In this document: one piece after another, positions 22,986 to 38,831 of the stretch
How positions within the stretch are numbered: position 1 is the first letter of the stretch
Layout: each line of letters begins with the position of its first letter
Source: Talinum fruticosum
Lineage: Eukaryota > Streptophyta > Magnoliopsida > Caryophyllales > Talinaceae
Direction of reading: 5' to 3'
Assembly (NCBI GenBank): GCA_021018815.1
Contig: JAITYX010000030.1
Coordinates: forward strand, 3,797,001 to 3,861,000
Length of the DNA: 64,000 bases
Program-made: the position numbers and the translations under genes
Notes under the pieces: model-generated
What the model was told of the DNA's origin: nothing
The model's input: the letters and a program-made list of their open reading frames with translations, nothing else
Database searches by the model: none

Positions 22986-24640
22986 GCAACGGGCTCTGCT
23001 CTGCTGCCTGTTGTTATACTTGGGCTTTGGGTATATTCGAGCAAGTACTGTCACAAATACAGGTGGAGAAGAGAGACAGAGAGTGCTTCTTTGTAGTTTG
23101 TCCTTGGCATGTAACTGGATTAATGTACAGTGTAGGGAAGAGGTGCTTCAACTTAGTAGTATTGTGGTGGGCATACCCTTTTGTTTTTGTCATTTGAAAT
23201 ATGGGTTGAGTTTTGATTGCCTGAAATCTAAGTTGGTGATCTTTACCAAATTTCAGTACCCCTTTTAAATTTTTTTTAAATTTCTGTTTTAAAATATGTA
23301 CTTATTATTATGTTGGTTAATATTAGTGGGCTAATAGCAATTCTGAATCATAGAAACAGACAATTGAATTCTATTCGAGCTCACAATGATTGAGACATAA
23401 ACAGCACTCGATCACAACAATTTTTCAAGCAGGGGTTGTCATAAATGGTACGGTCAATCAAAAGCCAAAATCATATGTTGCACTATTATCTCAAATCTTC
23501 AAACATCTAATAACATCATATAATGGAGCTTATCTAAGTACGGTTTGCATATTTTTTCTCCTTTTAGTATGATGTGTGTCGATGATAAAACTTAAATTTG
23601 TGTTTTTATTAATGACATTTAAAGACTTTACAAAATGTGTTATTTCGTATCAAAAAGATTTCCTTTTAGTATGATGTGTGTCGATGATAAAACTTAAATT
23701 TGTGTTTTTATTAATAACATTTAAAGACTTTACAAAATGCGTTATTTCATATCAAGAAGATTTGGTTGATGTTAATGTAAGCAGTTTTATCTTTATAAGT
23801 AGAGGGTTTGGTTTAAATGACTTATATAAATTTTTGTATATAATATTCTTTATTAAATCTTTGATTAAAAAAAAAACACAGGAAGGAGGTAGGTAATTTT
23901 TTATTTTAAAAATAGTTATACCAAGATGGTAGGTAAGATAATAATGTTTAGTAGTAAACAACACAACCAACCTTCAATTATGCAAGTACTTGAAAATCTT
24001 AGGCTCGTTTGATTCCTGGAATGAGAATTCATTATGGAAATAAAAATTTATTTTTGAGAATGGAAATTGATTTATAAATTTCCTCTATTGTATGTTGAAG
24101 TTTAACATGGAATAATTTAATTATTACCAATTTTATGTTTGGTAGGTAGGATTAATATCGAAAATAATATTAAAATTTAATAGTTGCAGATAATTTCCAA
24201 CCATATGAAATGAGAATAAATTATGAGAATAGAAATGTGAATAAAAACCCTCTATTACCAAAAGCTATTCTTACAGGGGAAGTTGAAAACTATCGGCAAC
24301 TATTAAATTCTAATATTAATTTACTCGGTTGGTAATGACAATGTCAAAACTTTCTTGTCTTTTTTACTTAAATATACAACTTACAATACTACGGTTGTAA
24401 GGAAGTCGAGTTTGGTTTCGAGTCGGTTCTCTTTTTATCTTATTAAGCGTGGCTTGTAGAAAGGTTAATTAAAGCTGATTTTTGGTTTACTTGACTAATA
24501 TGTGAGTCCCAAATAAGTTGATTTAAATTTTATATAGGCCTTAAATGAGCCAGGTCTAGTCTCGAGCCTTAGCCGAGCAAAATTCCAACTTGATTTTACC
24601 GACCTCGAACTAAGGTTCGAGTTAACTTGGCAAGTTGTGG
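22986..24640. other. CCDC97 3' UTR and AT-rich spacer with repeats
   Basis: The first 300 bases are probably the CCDC97 3' UTR. A 102-bp tandem duplication is at 23559-23762. From about 24001 to 24275 the sequence TCGTTTGATTCCTGGAATGA and following GAGAATGGAAAT/GAGAATAGAAAT motifs resemble a degraded MITE common in dicot spacers, without clear ends. ORFs here on both strands are AT-biased and not supported. Confidence 0.4.
23559..23762. repeat. 102-bp tandem duplication
   Basis: The unit starting TCCTTTTAGTATGATGTGTG at 23559 recurs at 23661. Copies differ at only a few positions (for example AATGACATTT versus AATAACATTT and TTTCGTATC versus TTTCATATC), so it is real and somewhat older than the 86-bp repeat at 11.5 kb. 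Confidence 0.95.
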
Positions 24641-25231
24641 CATTGCTGGACTCAAACACAACCGTTTGCACAAACCTTCAGACTTATTCTGGAGCCACTT
24701 GGGGCGAGTAGTGCATACTTTTGCTCATCATCATCATCATCATCATTGCCCACATCAAACGGTTCCAATTCTTCCATCTCCCCGCACCCAAAATTAATTT
24801 TTTTAAAAAAGAAAAACATTTCCTCTCTCTCTCTCTCTCTCTGAAAGCAAAAGAAAAGATCTTTGTGCCGAAAAACCAATTGAAGTCGAGGGAACCGCAA
24901 GAGATGGCCTAGTTCCTCTCTGTCTCTCTCCTAATAAACCCTAATATCTCTTTCCCCCAATCTCTGATTCTGAATCTCCTGTTCTCTCTCTTTATTTCTC
25001 GCTCAATCTTACTGTTTGTTTCTCTCCCATTCCTACGCCAACCCTAGAAAAGTTTTCACATCTCAAATCTTGGCCGAATCTGGGTTTTCGTTTCCTGATT
25101 TGGCAGTTTTTTTGGGTTTTTGGTTTAGTGGAGAATTCGAGCTCTTTAGGTAGTGATTACTGAAGCCTGTTGATTGTTCTGATTGTGACTGATTCAAGTT
25201 TGGGAAATTTCGTTGGGGAGGAGAGAGAAAG
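24641..25231 (+). promoter_or_regulatory. CK2 beta promoter and leader
   Basis: CT-rich leader with (CATCAT)n near 24725-24748, an uninterrupted CT run at 24826-24842 and several shorter TCTCTCTC blocks up to 25020. A telo-box AAACCCTAA lies at 24936-24944, a motif frequent in promoters of plant growth and translation genes. A minimal upstream ORF ATG-GCC-TAG lies at 24904-24912; whether it is transcribed depends on the start site, which I cannot fix. Confidence 0.5.
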
Positions 25232-30134
<4,903 letters not shown>

Positions 30135-31248
30135 TGCTGCATGAAGATCTGCAGGCTGACCAAATGCACAGATCATGATCTCTGTACCATGCAAGATTAC
30201 ATACGCTGGGACATCAAACTTCAATGAGAGGCGAGATCAGAAGCCTTGGGAGCTGCTGGGAAATTATTCTCCTTGGCAATGCTATGTTTGCCATAAATGT
30301 ATTATGGAGTGCAGTTTAAATCCTGCGCCTTTGAAATGCCGTTGCTTTTCTCCAATTTAGCTGCTCATTCAAGAGCATTTGTAAGCTACACAGTCCTCTT
30401 TTTTTTTTTTTTTTAATTAATCTTCTGGAAGCCTTTGTTCAAGTCACATTGTAGTGATTTTCTTGCCCTTATGTTGCCGTAGCAAAAAGATGTTTAGCTG
30501 GGTCCCTTGGAAATTTCCTTTGTATCATCTCTCCTCTTTTGAAATATTGAAACCAAATCAAGGGAAATGTCGATAGTTGGAAATATTGACCTACATATTG
30601 TAGAGACATTATTCTGCGCCCTGCAATGGTTTCCCTGGACCATGCATTCACTTTGATTCAACTACATTGATCTTTTGTAAGCCACTTGGTTAATACTCGG
30701 AAATTTCAGTTTAATAGTTGTTTATCAAACACCCTATAATGTCGGTTTTGAGCAAATTTTAGCTCAAGAAATCTTGTTGCAGCCTGTGTAGAGGTTTTAA
30801 TCATATTTTGATTATTTGTATATAGTATGTATATTTATTTCGTAAGTATAGGATGATTTTATCGATGAAAGCTCAATTAGCGTTTAGTTTTTTAAATGAG
30901 ATAGTTTTATGATTTTTTATAAAAAAATAGGGTCTTCTATAAAGACCAAATGCTCATTTGTTTTATTTTTAAGGGAATTCTAGTTTTTGGGTTTAATTAA
31001 GAACATAATTTTTTTAAACGGTAAGTATCCAAAGTAAAAATTATTTTAATAAATAAATATTTAAATATTTAAATTTATATATATTTTTATCAGAGAGGCT
31101 ACTATCGAAACTAATACTTTATTGATCATCCAAGGGATTATTAAACGTGCAATTTCCATAGATGAAATGTAGGAAAATGCCGGGCCAATGATTATTATTA
31201 AAGTCGAAGGTGAGGGGCGGCCCAAGGATAAGAACAAAAGGAATAGGA

Positions 31249-31272
31249 AATAAATAAATAAATAAATAAATA
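31249..31272. repeat. (AAAT)n microsatellite
   Basis: Six uninterrupted AAAT/TAAA units. Confidence 0.9.
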
Positions 31273-32570
31273 ATATAATGAATGGAAGCTTTCTTTATTT
31301 ATTTATCCAACCCTGACGTGGAATTTGTGGATGCTTTCACTCTCATTTATTTCTCTCTCTCCTTACGCACAAATGCCAACTTATCCATATGACCATAAAT
31401 AATGCTCATACACTCAACTAATATAAATTGACTCCGATATTTATTACCAAATCTTAAATAAAATTTATAAATAGAGAAGATTTGTGTTGAGAGATTATGA
31501 ATGAATTAATAGACGTTTGATTCCAATTAACTGAGGATAAAAATTTAAGGATCATACACATATGTCTTAATAGGTTTGGTCAAAACTTTCAAAAATTAAT
31601 TTTAGATGTAGACCTTTTGTGGATTAATTGGAGAAGAATTTCACATTCAAATTGTATACTATTATAACGTACCATTTATTGATGAGGTCATGTTCTATTG
31701 ATCAAGACTAAGGTCCCGAGTATATTAAGTTTTTAGGTTCAATTCTCCATCACCCATTATATTTTGTAATACTCTTTCTTACTCCTCTGCATAAAAAAAT
31801 AAATAAAAATATAACCCACCATTTATACCTTATGAAATGCTATATGCTTTTCAAAGGAACATACAATATTTATATTTATATTTGAAGACTCAAATTGAAA
31901 TAAAATACAAATAAATATAACAATAAGAAGATCGGCATTAATAATTTAAAGATGATGAATCATCGATGAATTTGTAATTTAACAGATATCATCTTTAATT
32001 ATTAAGCATATTTAATAATCTGCATATTGAGAGTTCTACTTTACATTGTACAAATTGTCACAAAAGTGTTGTATCAAAGTAGGAATTTTTTTAATCTATG
32101 GGGAGGAATGAAGATAAATACTGATTAGCTAATTATTTACCAAAAAAACTAGCAATCAATTTTGTAAATTCTTCACAAAATGAACAAATATACTACTAAT
32201 AAAAGAAGAAAACCAATAAGATGTTGATTGAAGTAATAGCGAGTCTTGCGACGAGTAAGAAGAATATAAGTTTAAATCTTTAGAAATGCACTTATTAAAA
32301 GCTTATTTTACCTTAAACGCTCGTGACTCGAGAGAAATTATATCTTTTGTCAAACTAAAAAACCTTAAAGAAGAAAGTACAGATAAATTGTATGGAATGC
32401 AGGGAGGAGAGAGAGAGAGAGACAGAGAGAGTTGGGCATGTCTGACCACGAATGGGTGCCACCAACCTTCCATGTCATTGGATCTTATCTTAGCCATATT
32501 TCCCCTAAAAATGGGATCCACATGTGACAAATTGACATCTTAACTAAATTATGGTGTATCAAATTGAGAT

Positions 32571-32572
<2 letters not shown>

Positions 32573-32615
<43 letters not shown>
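32573..32615. repeat. (CT)n microsatellite
   Basis: About 21 uninterrupted CT units, in spacer and not next to a gene start. Confidence 0.95.
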
Positions 32616-32618
<3 letters not shown>

Positions 32619-33880
32619 TTGCCATCAATCCTTCAAAAACAAGTAAGAATCCTTCAAAATTGACATGATCATATCTTAATTCATCAATGCATTGGCTTTG
32701 ATGTGAAATATGGGTAATTTTTTTAAAAATATTTCAAACTATTAATAATTAAAGTTTTTAGTATCACTTGTCTCAACTATTCAATAATTTATACAAGATT
32801 TTTTTATTAAAATAATTATACTTTTTTATATAGAAAATGTAATAATTTTATGTGTATGAAAAATATTACATATAGTATAGTGAAAATAAATATATTTTTG
32901 ACACAAATATTCAACGATACAATGCAATATGAGTCGGTACCATATGTTCTAACCTAACCAATACTTGTTGGCATTTGATTAAAACAATATTCAACAATGT
33001 CACGCATCGCATCTTCACCAAAGTCGACCTAATCCAAAATTGAATCTAAAGCCGAACCAATACTCAAATGCATTTTAGTGATCCAAACATGACCCGATCA
33101 AAATTAACGTAACCTAAAATTGACCAAAATAACCCGATTGTCAAGTGTAGAAAATTTATGAACCATGAGCCTAATTTGCCACCATCATTGTATCCTCTAA
33201 TTCTTAACATGGGTTTCTTGATTGAAAATAAGAATGAAAAGTGTGTAACAAAATAAAATAATTTTCTAAATTGTCTTCTAATTTATTTTTATTTTTTTTT
33301 ATCAGGATTGTCTTCTAATTTTCTAATATTGAATTAAACAAAATCATCAAGATTAAAAATTTAAAATATCGGATGGAATCTTGTTTTCTGTTCTGCTTTG
33401 TTTATCCTTTTCCGTGCTCTGTCTTTTCCTTCTTTTTTTTTTTTTTTTAATCCTCTTCTATAGTTTGACTGTGGTTTTGGATATGTATACAGTCGACTTC
33501 CCTTTAATTAAGCCTTCTTTTTCTGTTTTTTGGGTGCCAAATTGAGCTTCTTTTATTGATTTGATTAGTGTATTTTATTTTTATGTTAAATTTTGGAAAA
33601 CTAGACGTGGTGTCTCATTCAATTAGTCCCCACATCAAATTCGGCCGCAGATAATAAAATGAAGCGCCAATGACTTGGAAAACCATCAGCAGCAGCTCGA
33701 TCAACAGAAAAAGAAATCCACAAATTAATAAACTAACAAACAGGAAGTTCCAATAAGAATACCCGCATTTTTCTCTCTCCAAAGCTCCCAATTTATAGAG
33801 GGATGACGAACCCATTCTCCACTTCTAAGCAATCAACCAATCAGAAAAAAATTGTTTCAGAACCCATTAGCAGCCCTTAA

Positions 33881-36416
33881 ATGGATTCCTTGTCTTCACT
33901 TCCCAAAGCTTTGGCCTTTCAACTTTATCAGCGATTTATCCATGCCCATAGCCACAGTAAGCGTCAAAGAGCCCCCGTTGTCTTTCTGCTCCTAGTTTCT
34001 CTCTCCTCTCTCTACTTGCTCACCTCCAAATCCATTGATTTCATCTGGGTTTTTGCCTTTTTGCTGCCCTTGTCATTTGCCTCACTTTTGCTCTTCCTCA
34101 CCTCCCATCCGTTAGAATTTTCCTCAACAGATCATACCCACTTCAGGTTTCTGTCACAAACTCAAACACTAGTCATGCTCCACATGTTGTTTGGTCAATT
34201 GGTTCAAATCCCAAATGGGTGAAAAGTGGGTTTTCAGGGTATTGGGCCAAAGGATTTAGTAATGGGGATGTGTACGAAGGAGAATTCCATAGAGGGAAGT
34301 GCTCTGGGAGTGGGGTTTATCACTACTACATGTGTGGAAAGTATGAGGGAGATTGGGTTGATGGCAAGTATGATGGTTATGGTGTGGAGACATGGGCAAA
34401 AGGAAGCAGATATAGAGGGCAATATAGGAATGGGTTGAGGCATGGGGTTGGGGTATACAAATTTTATACTGGTGATGTCTATGAAGGGGAGTGGTCTAAT
34501 GGGCAATCCCATGGTTGTGGGGTTTATTCTTCTAAGGATGGGTGCAAGTATGTTGGGGAGTTCAAGTGGGGTGTCAAGCATGGATTTGGTCATTACCATT
34601 ACAGGTAATTTCTTTGAAAGCCTTAGCTTTATCGTACCGTTTAATTTTCAAATGCTTTATTGTGCCCACATTCCCCTAGATACCAACTGGGTTTGGTTAA
34701 GTTACTTGGAACCGTGACAAAGATTGTGTTCTTTGCAAACCTCAGCTTTGTTGTCTTGATTGATTTGAATGATTGTTTGCTTAGCTAGTTGACTTGATGT
34801 TTTGTAAAGGGTTGTGTATGAATGTGGATTGAACGACCTTTTTGTGATTATGGTGTTACTGAGGCCTCAAGTGTCTGACTATCAGGATGAACATAGATTG
34901 GACATTAGATACTTTATTTTGGGATGAAGAATCTGAGTCACATACTAGCTTTGCTTTGTTTGGTGATAATGTGCTTGATTTGATTATTTTTTGGTGGGTA
35001 TATATGCTTGACTTGAATTCATGAGATACAATGTTTTTGAACTTCTAAATTGGTGGTAACTTCTCAGGTTGCTTTCTTTACTGTAATGTACTACTCATCA
35101 ATTGACAAATATCATCATTCCTTCCAGTTCTTTGAAAGTTCTGGTAACCAGAAAAGGAATTTTACACTCCTATGTGGGATGCTTTGCAAGGAGCCATTTG
35201 TCAAACCTCCATGAGGAATACTTGGAAACTGCTTTAATTTTTCCATAATAACTTATTATCTGAGCAGCAGCCATGTAAACCATCCAGTTTTTCCTGCTTG
35301 TGATCTGTCTAATTGTCTGCTATAGTGACCAATTTTTATTTTGGGTTATGGTTTTCAATCGAGCCTCTAATCATGGAGGATTTGTGTTGATCACTTTGGA
35401 CTTTACCTTCACAGAAATGGAGATGTATATGCTGGTGAATATTTTGCAGACAAGATGCACGGTTTTGGAGTCTATAAATTTGGTAATGGCCATCAGTACG
35501 AGGGATCCTGGCATGAAGGCAGAAGGCAAGGCCTTGGTGTTTATACTTTCAGAAATGAAGAGATTCAATCTGGTTATTGGCAAAACGGCATCCTAGATAA
35601 AGCTCGGAGCCATGCTGAACTTCCTGGATCTCCTTTGTCACCCAATTCTTGCAAGATTTCTAATGTGGTTGAGGTGATGCCACTTTCCTTTTTTTTATTT
35701 TTTATTTTCTGAAAACCAATGAGAAGGCAAATTATACTAAGGGCTTTCTAACATGAATTCAGACACAGTTGGTCTGGCTATGTGTCTAAATGTTGGACTT
35801 GGTTGTTCTCAAGGAATTTGATGAGTTCATGTGCCTAATTTGAAGTGCCTCAATATTTCTTTCTTTTCCAAGCGTCAGGCATTTGATATGGCTGTATTTA
35901 GGATAAAAATTAAGAATCTGGATAGCTTAGCCAAAGTGACAAATGTGTCCGCCATTGTCATAGAAACCATCCTTTTAAGTTCAATGGTTCAGTTACAATC
36001 TAATGCCATTTCTTTGCCTTTTATATAGCTTTCTGTTCAGAAATTATGGGCTAAATTGATTTCAATCGAATCGACTGTCCCAATTGCTTCTGTCGGAAAA
36101 AAAAAAGAAAAAAAGAAAAAAAACCTTGATAGATTTTTCTTCTGGGCTTTTTGTATAGGATAGTGAAAATGGCCATAATTTTCATTTTATCAAGGAGTCT
36201 AGACACTTGCTCAGAATAATTCTAATTATGCAGGAAGCGAGGCAAGCATCTAAGAAAGCGTACGGTATGGCAGCATTGGACAACAGGGTGAACAAAGCCA
36301 TAATAGCAGCTAACAGAGCAGCTACTGCAGCAAGAGTGGCAGCTGTGAAAGCTGTTCAAAACAGGACTCATGAAGAACAACCAACAATGGAACTCTCCTG
36401 CCAAGTCTCTGATTAG
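33881..36416 (+). CDS. Membrane-anchored MORN-repeat protein, one frame break
   Basis: Plant MORN-repeat protein of the group often annotated as SET7/9-like, although no SET domain is present. Exons: 33881-34604, 35415-35673 and 36234-36416. The N-terminal 110 codons hold two hydrophobic segments (about residues 32-50 and 54-75). Then follow seven complete MORN repeats (for example GDVYEGEFHRGKCSGSGVY, GKYEGDWVDGKYDGYGVE, SRYRGQYRNGLRHGVGVY, GDVYAGEYFADKMHGFGVY) and a partial eighth, and an Ala-rich C-terminus (ANRAATAARVAAVKAVQN). MORN repeats bind membranes or lipids in other proteins; here function is unknown. The hydrophobic N-terminus and the repeats are in different frames: between about 34100 and 34200 one base is missing, and the conserved VVWSIGSNPK before the repeats is read only in the second frame. 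With one base added the length is 1167 (388 aa). The site cannot be fixed; TTTT at 34118-34121 and CCC at 34137-34139 are candidates. Confidence 0.85.
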
Positions 36417-37839
36417 AAAAGAGAAAGTCTGAATGTCTGATCAAAACCAACAACTGACCGGTCATATATCTTGGTTGAAATTCCAGAGGGACATCCATGA
36501 TCAACAGCCTGCCTTTTGTATTTACTTCTCTCAAAGGTCATTTGATCTACGAACCATTTCATGCATTCATTGGAAAAAATGAGGTCATTGGCTTGGAACT
36601 CCAGTCACTAATCAACAGAAACGGCTGATTAAGGAATAGGGCAGCTCCTCAAGGTTTAGAGTACGCAAAGAAAAATGTACATAGCTGAATTGCCCATCAA
36701 TTTCTGGCAGTGGCATCAAAGGTGCCATAGTCGAGGTTACCAATTTGGTAGTAATCTTGACCTGACAAATGAATTTTTCGAGTCAGGTTCAGTTGCAGTA
36801 GGTTAGAACTCAGAAGACTCGAATCAAATGTATGTTCAGAGTATGTTCTCTGTTCATCCCAATACAAGTGTAATTAATATCAGTTAAGTGAGTTTGAGGT
36901 CAGGTTCTAGTTCTGTTCGAGTATAATATGATTGTTACCGATCAGCAGCTATATTGGATAGCTTGCATTAACAAGTGAAGTCTCTAGATGTAGATTGTAT
37001 TGTGTATTATATTCCTGCATCCATTAGTTTTTATCTGGTAGAGCAAAATGCACATAAATTCATCTTGCTCAGTTCTACATTCTCTTGTACATTTTGGTTT
37101 GTACCTGCTATTTCTTATGCCAGATCACACTGAATTGAAGTGCAGTTGCAGGGGAGAGAATGGATTCATTCAATTGAACTCTAAGTAGAATTGGCAAAAT
37201 TTAAACTCACTCAAGAACACGAACTGAAGTTTTGAAATACGATTAGGGTTAGGGTTAGGGTCATACTGACAAATACAGGAAGTATTATTTAAACTCTTAT
37301 TAGACTATTCTAATTTGGTGGCTGTTTTACTAACATATACTTGCTTAAATTCGTTGTGATCTTCACAATGTTAGTATGTTACCACTATAAATGTTTCGTA
37401 TGAGATCAATATATATTTCACCTTGATATGAATACAACACTCGATAATCTGGTACTTATAAAGTAACGACACTCACCATGCTGTTAATTGTGATGAAATA
37501 ATTTAGCAGACTACTACTGACTAAGAAAACATAAATGTCTGTTATTGTCGACATAAACACCAATTTCTAAACCCGAACCTCTGTTCAAATAATTTATCTA
37601 ATAAACATTTCCAAATCAGGTCTGTTTTTTTTTAATTTCTTTTGGCACTGCACTACTGCCTACTGGTGTGTACCAATATTCTCAAGCCTTTTGACAGACT
37701 GCAGAAAACCTTACGAAAGAGCTAAAAGTTCTTTTTTTTGGGACACCAAAAGAGGGGTTTATATTAGTAACTCATTCCCAACAAAATTACACATATCCTT
37801 GGTTGTTAGATCTCGAACACTATCCAGCAGCACCTCCTC
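36417..37839. other. MORN gene 3' region and spacer
   Basis: 3' UTR then AT-rich spacer. A tract of three TTAGGG units lies at 37243-37260. No gene is visible. Confidence 0.4.
37243..37260. repeat. Three TTAGGG units (telomere-like)
   Basis: Exactly three perfect hexamers, followed by TCA. The plant telomere unit is the heptamer TTTAGGG, so this tract does not match the usual plant type. Confidence 0.9.
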
Positions 37840-37985
37840 CTTTCATATCCTCTCATCGAGATCGATAGGTTGGAAGTGGAAGGGTGCATGAGCAACCCTA
37901 TTAGACCCTCTTTTAACATGAGTCCTAGAAATAAAATCGAAATTTGAAGCAAAATCCAAAATAGCACGCTTATAAAAAACCTAAA
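37840..37985 (-). mobile_element. RNase-H-domain (RVT_3) relic of a LINE or LINE-derived gene
   Basis: On the minus strand from 37985 downward the open reading ILDFASNFDFISRTHVKRGS continues into NRVAHA, the classic ending of the plant RNase-H-like domain (HV.R.SNRVAHALAK). Only about 45 codons remain recognisable, and no reverse transcriptase is visible beside it, so this is a fragment. Confidence 0.7.
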
Positions 37986-38831
37986 GAAGAGTTAGGCTAA
38001 AAGTTAATTCAAAGAAACAGAAACAGTTCCATGCACACTAAAATAATGACTAATTGGACAGAATTCACAGAAACAATTCAAAGGTCCGACGAAAAGTCTT
38101 TATAGAGACAAAGATTCAGAAATCAGAACAGAGTACTTTGTACCAACTAAGCCACTCATTTTATTTGAAGAAAAATGACATTCTCTTGTACCATCAAATC
38201 CCCCTCCCCTTCCCCTGTTATCACTTAAAGAACTATGCAATATAATGGGGTGTTTGGTTGACAATTTTTTTTTTTTGGGGGGAAGGGGGCAGCTGTTTGG
38301 AAGAGTTTAGCCGTTTTGACAAAGTCAAACAGCTAAATGAGTGTTTGGTAAAAAATTGTTTCGAACAACCGTTCGTCTCCAAACAAGTCTTTTTAAAACA
38401 ACTCTTTTCATTAGCTTTCTCAGAAGAGCTATTTGTGAAAATAACATATTCTCCAGCATGGAAAAAGGGAAGACCAGGAAGAAATACTAGTTTCTATTAG
38501 AAATAATGGTATGAATAATGCATCTCAAAATATGAAATTTCCTCCTTTCTTGTTTCGAATTCGAATGTCAACATACTATATTACAAAGTCAGCTTGAATA
38601 TCCCTGAAGCAATATAATGGAATGGAAATCAGAACCGAGGCAGCAATCTATGTATCTATGTGCTTCTCTTACAGTAACACACCCCCCCAAAAAAAAAAAA
38701 AAGAAAAAGACAAAAAATGGGGGATGTTAAACCATTTACCTTTCACAGGAGTGCCAACATCAAAATTAAGAAACAAAGGGTCTATCTATGTCCAGTCCAA
38801 CAGAAAAGACACTGAATCTTCCACCATTCTT
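37986..38831. other. Spacer left of CLSY gene, MITE-like debris
   Basis: From 38249 GGGTGTTTGGTTGAC starts a stretch (to about 38510) with TGTTTGG repeats, as seen in hAT-type MITEs, interrupted by T13GGGGGG. An A-rich tract is at about 38691-38707. The last part should be the CLSY gene 3' UTR. Confidence 0.4.

Larger units (their letters stand above)
30135..33880. other. AT-rich spacer between CK2 beta and MORN gene
   Basis: 3.7 kb without a supported gene. It holds the CK2 beta 3' UTR, an (AAAT)n tract near 31249-31272, a (CT)n tract at 32573-32615, and a possible SINE-like segment at about 31685-31790 with the box-B-like GGTTCAATTCTC. ORFs at 32286-32543 and 32303-32530 are shadows of a GAGAGA tract. 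The MORN gene promoter probably lies between 33600 and 33880. Confidence 0.45.

Noticed and set aside
24635..24912. Ser/Ile-rich ORFs over the (CATCAT)n and CT tract
   Set aside because: Translations of microsatellites in the CK2 beta leader.
32286..32543. ORFs over the GAGAGA tract at 32.4 kb
   Set aside because: Low-complexity and no conserved partner.
34195..34222. GGTTCAAATCCC as a tRNA B box
   Set aside because: It lies inside the conserved MORN coding sequence SNPK and has no tRNA fold around it.
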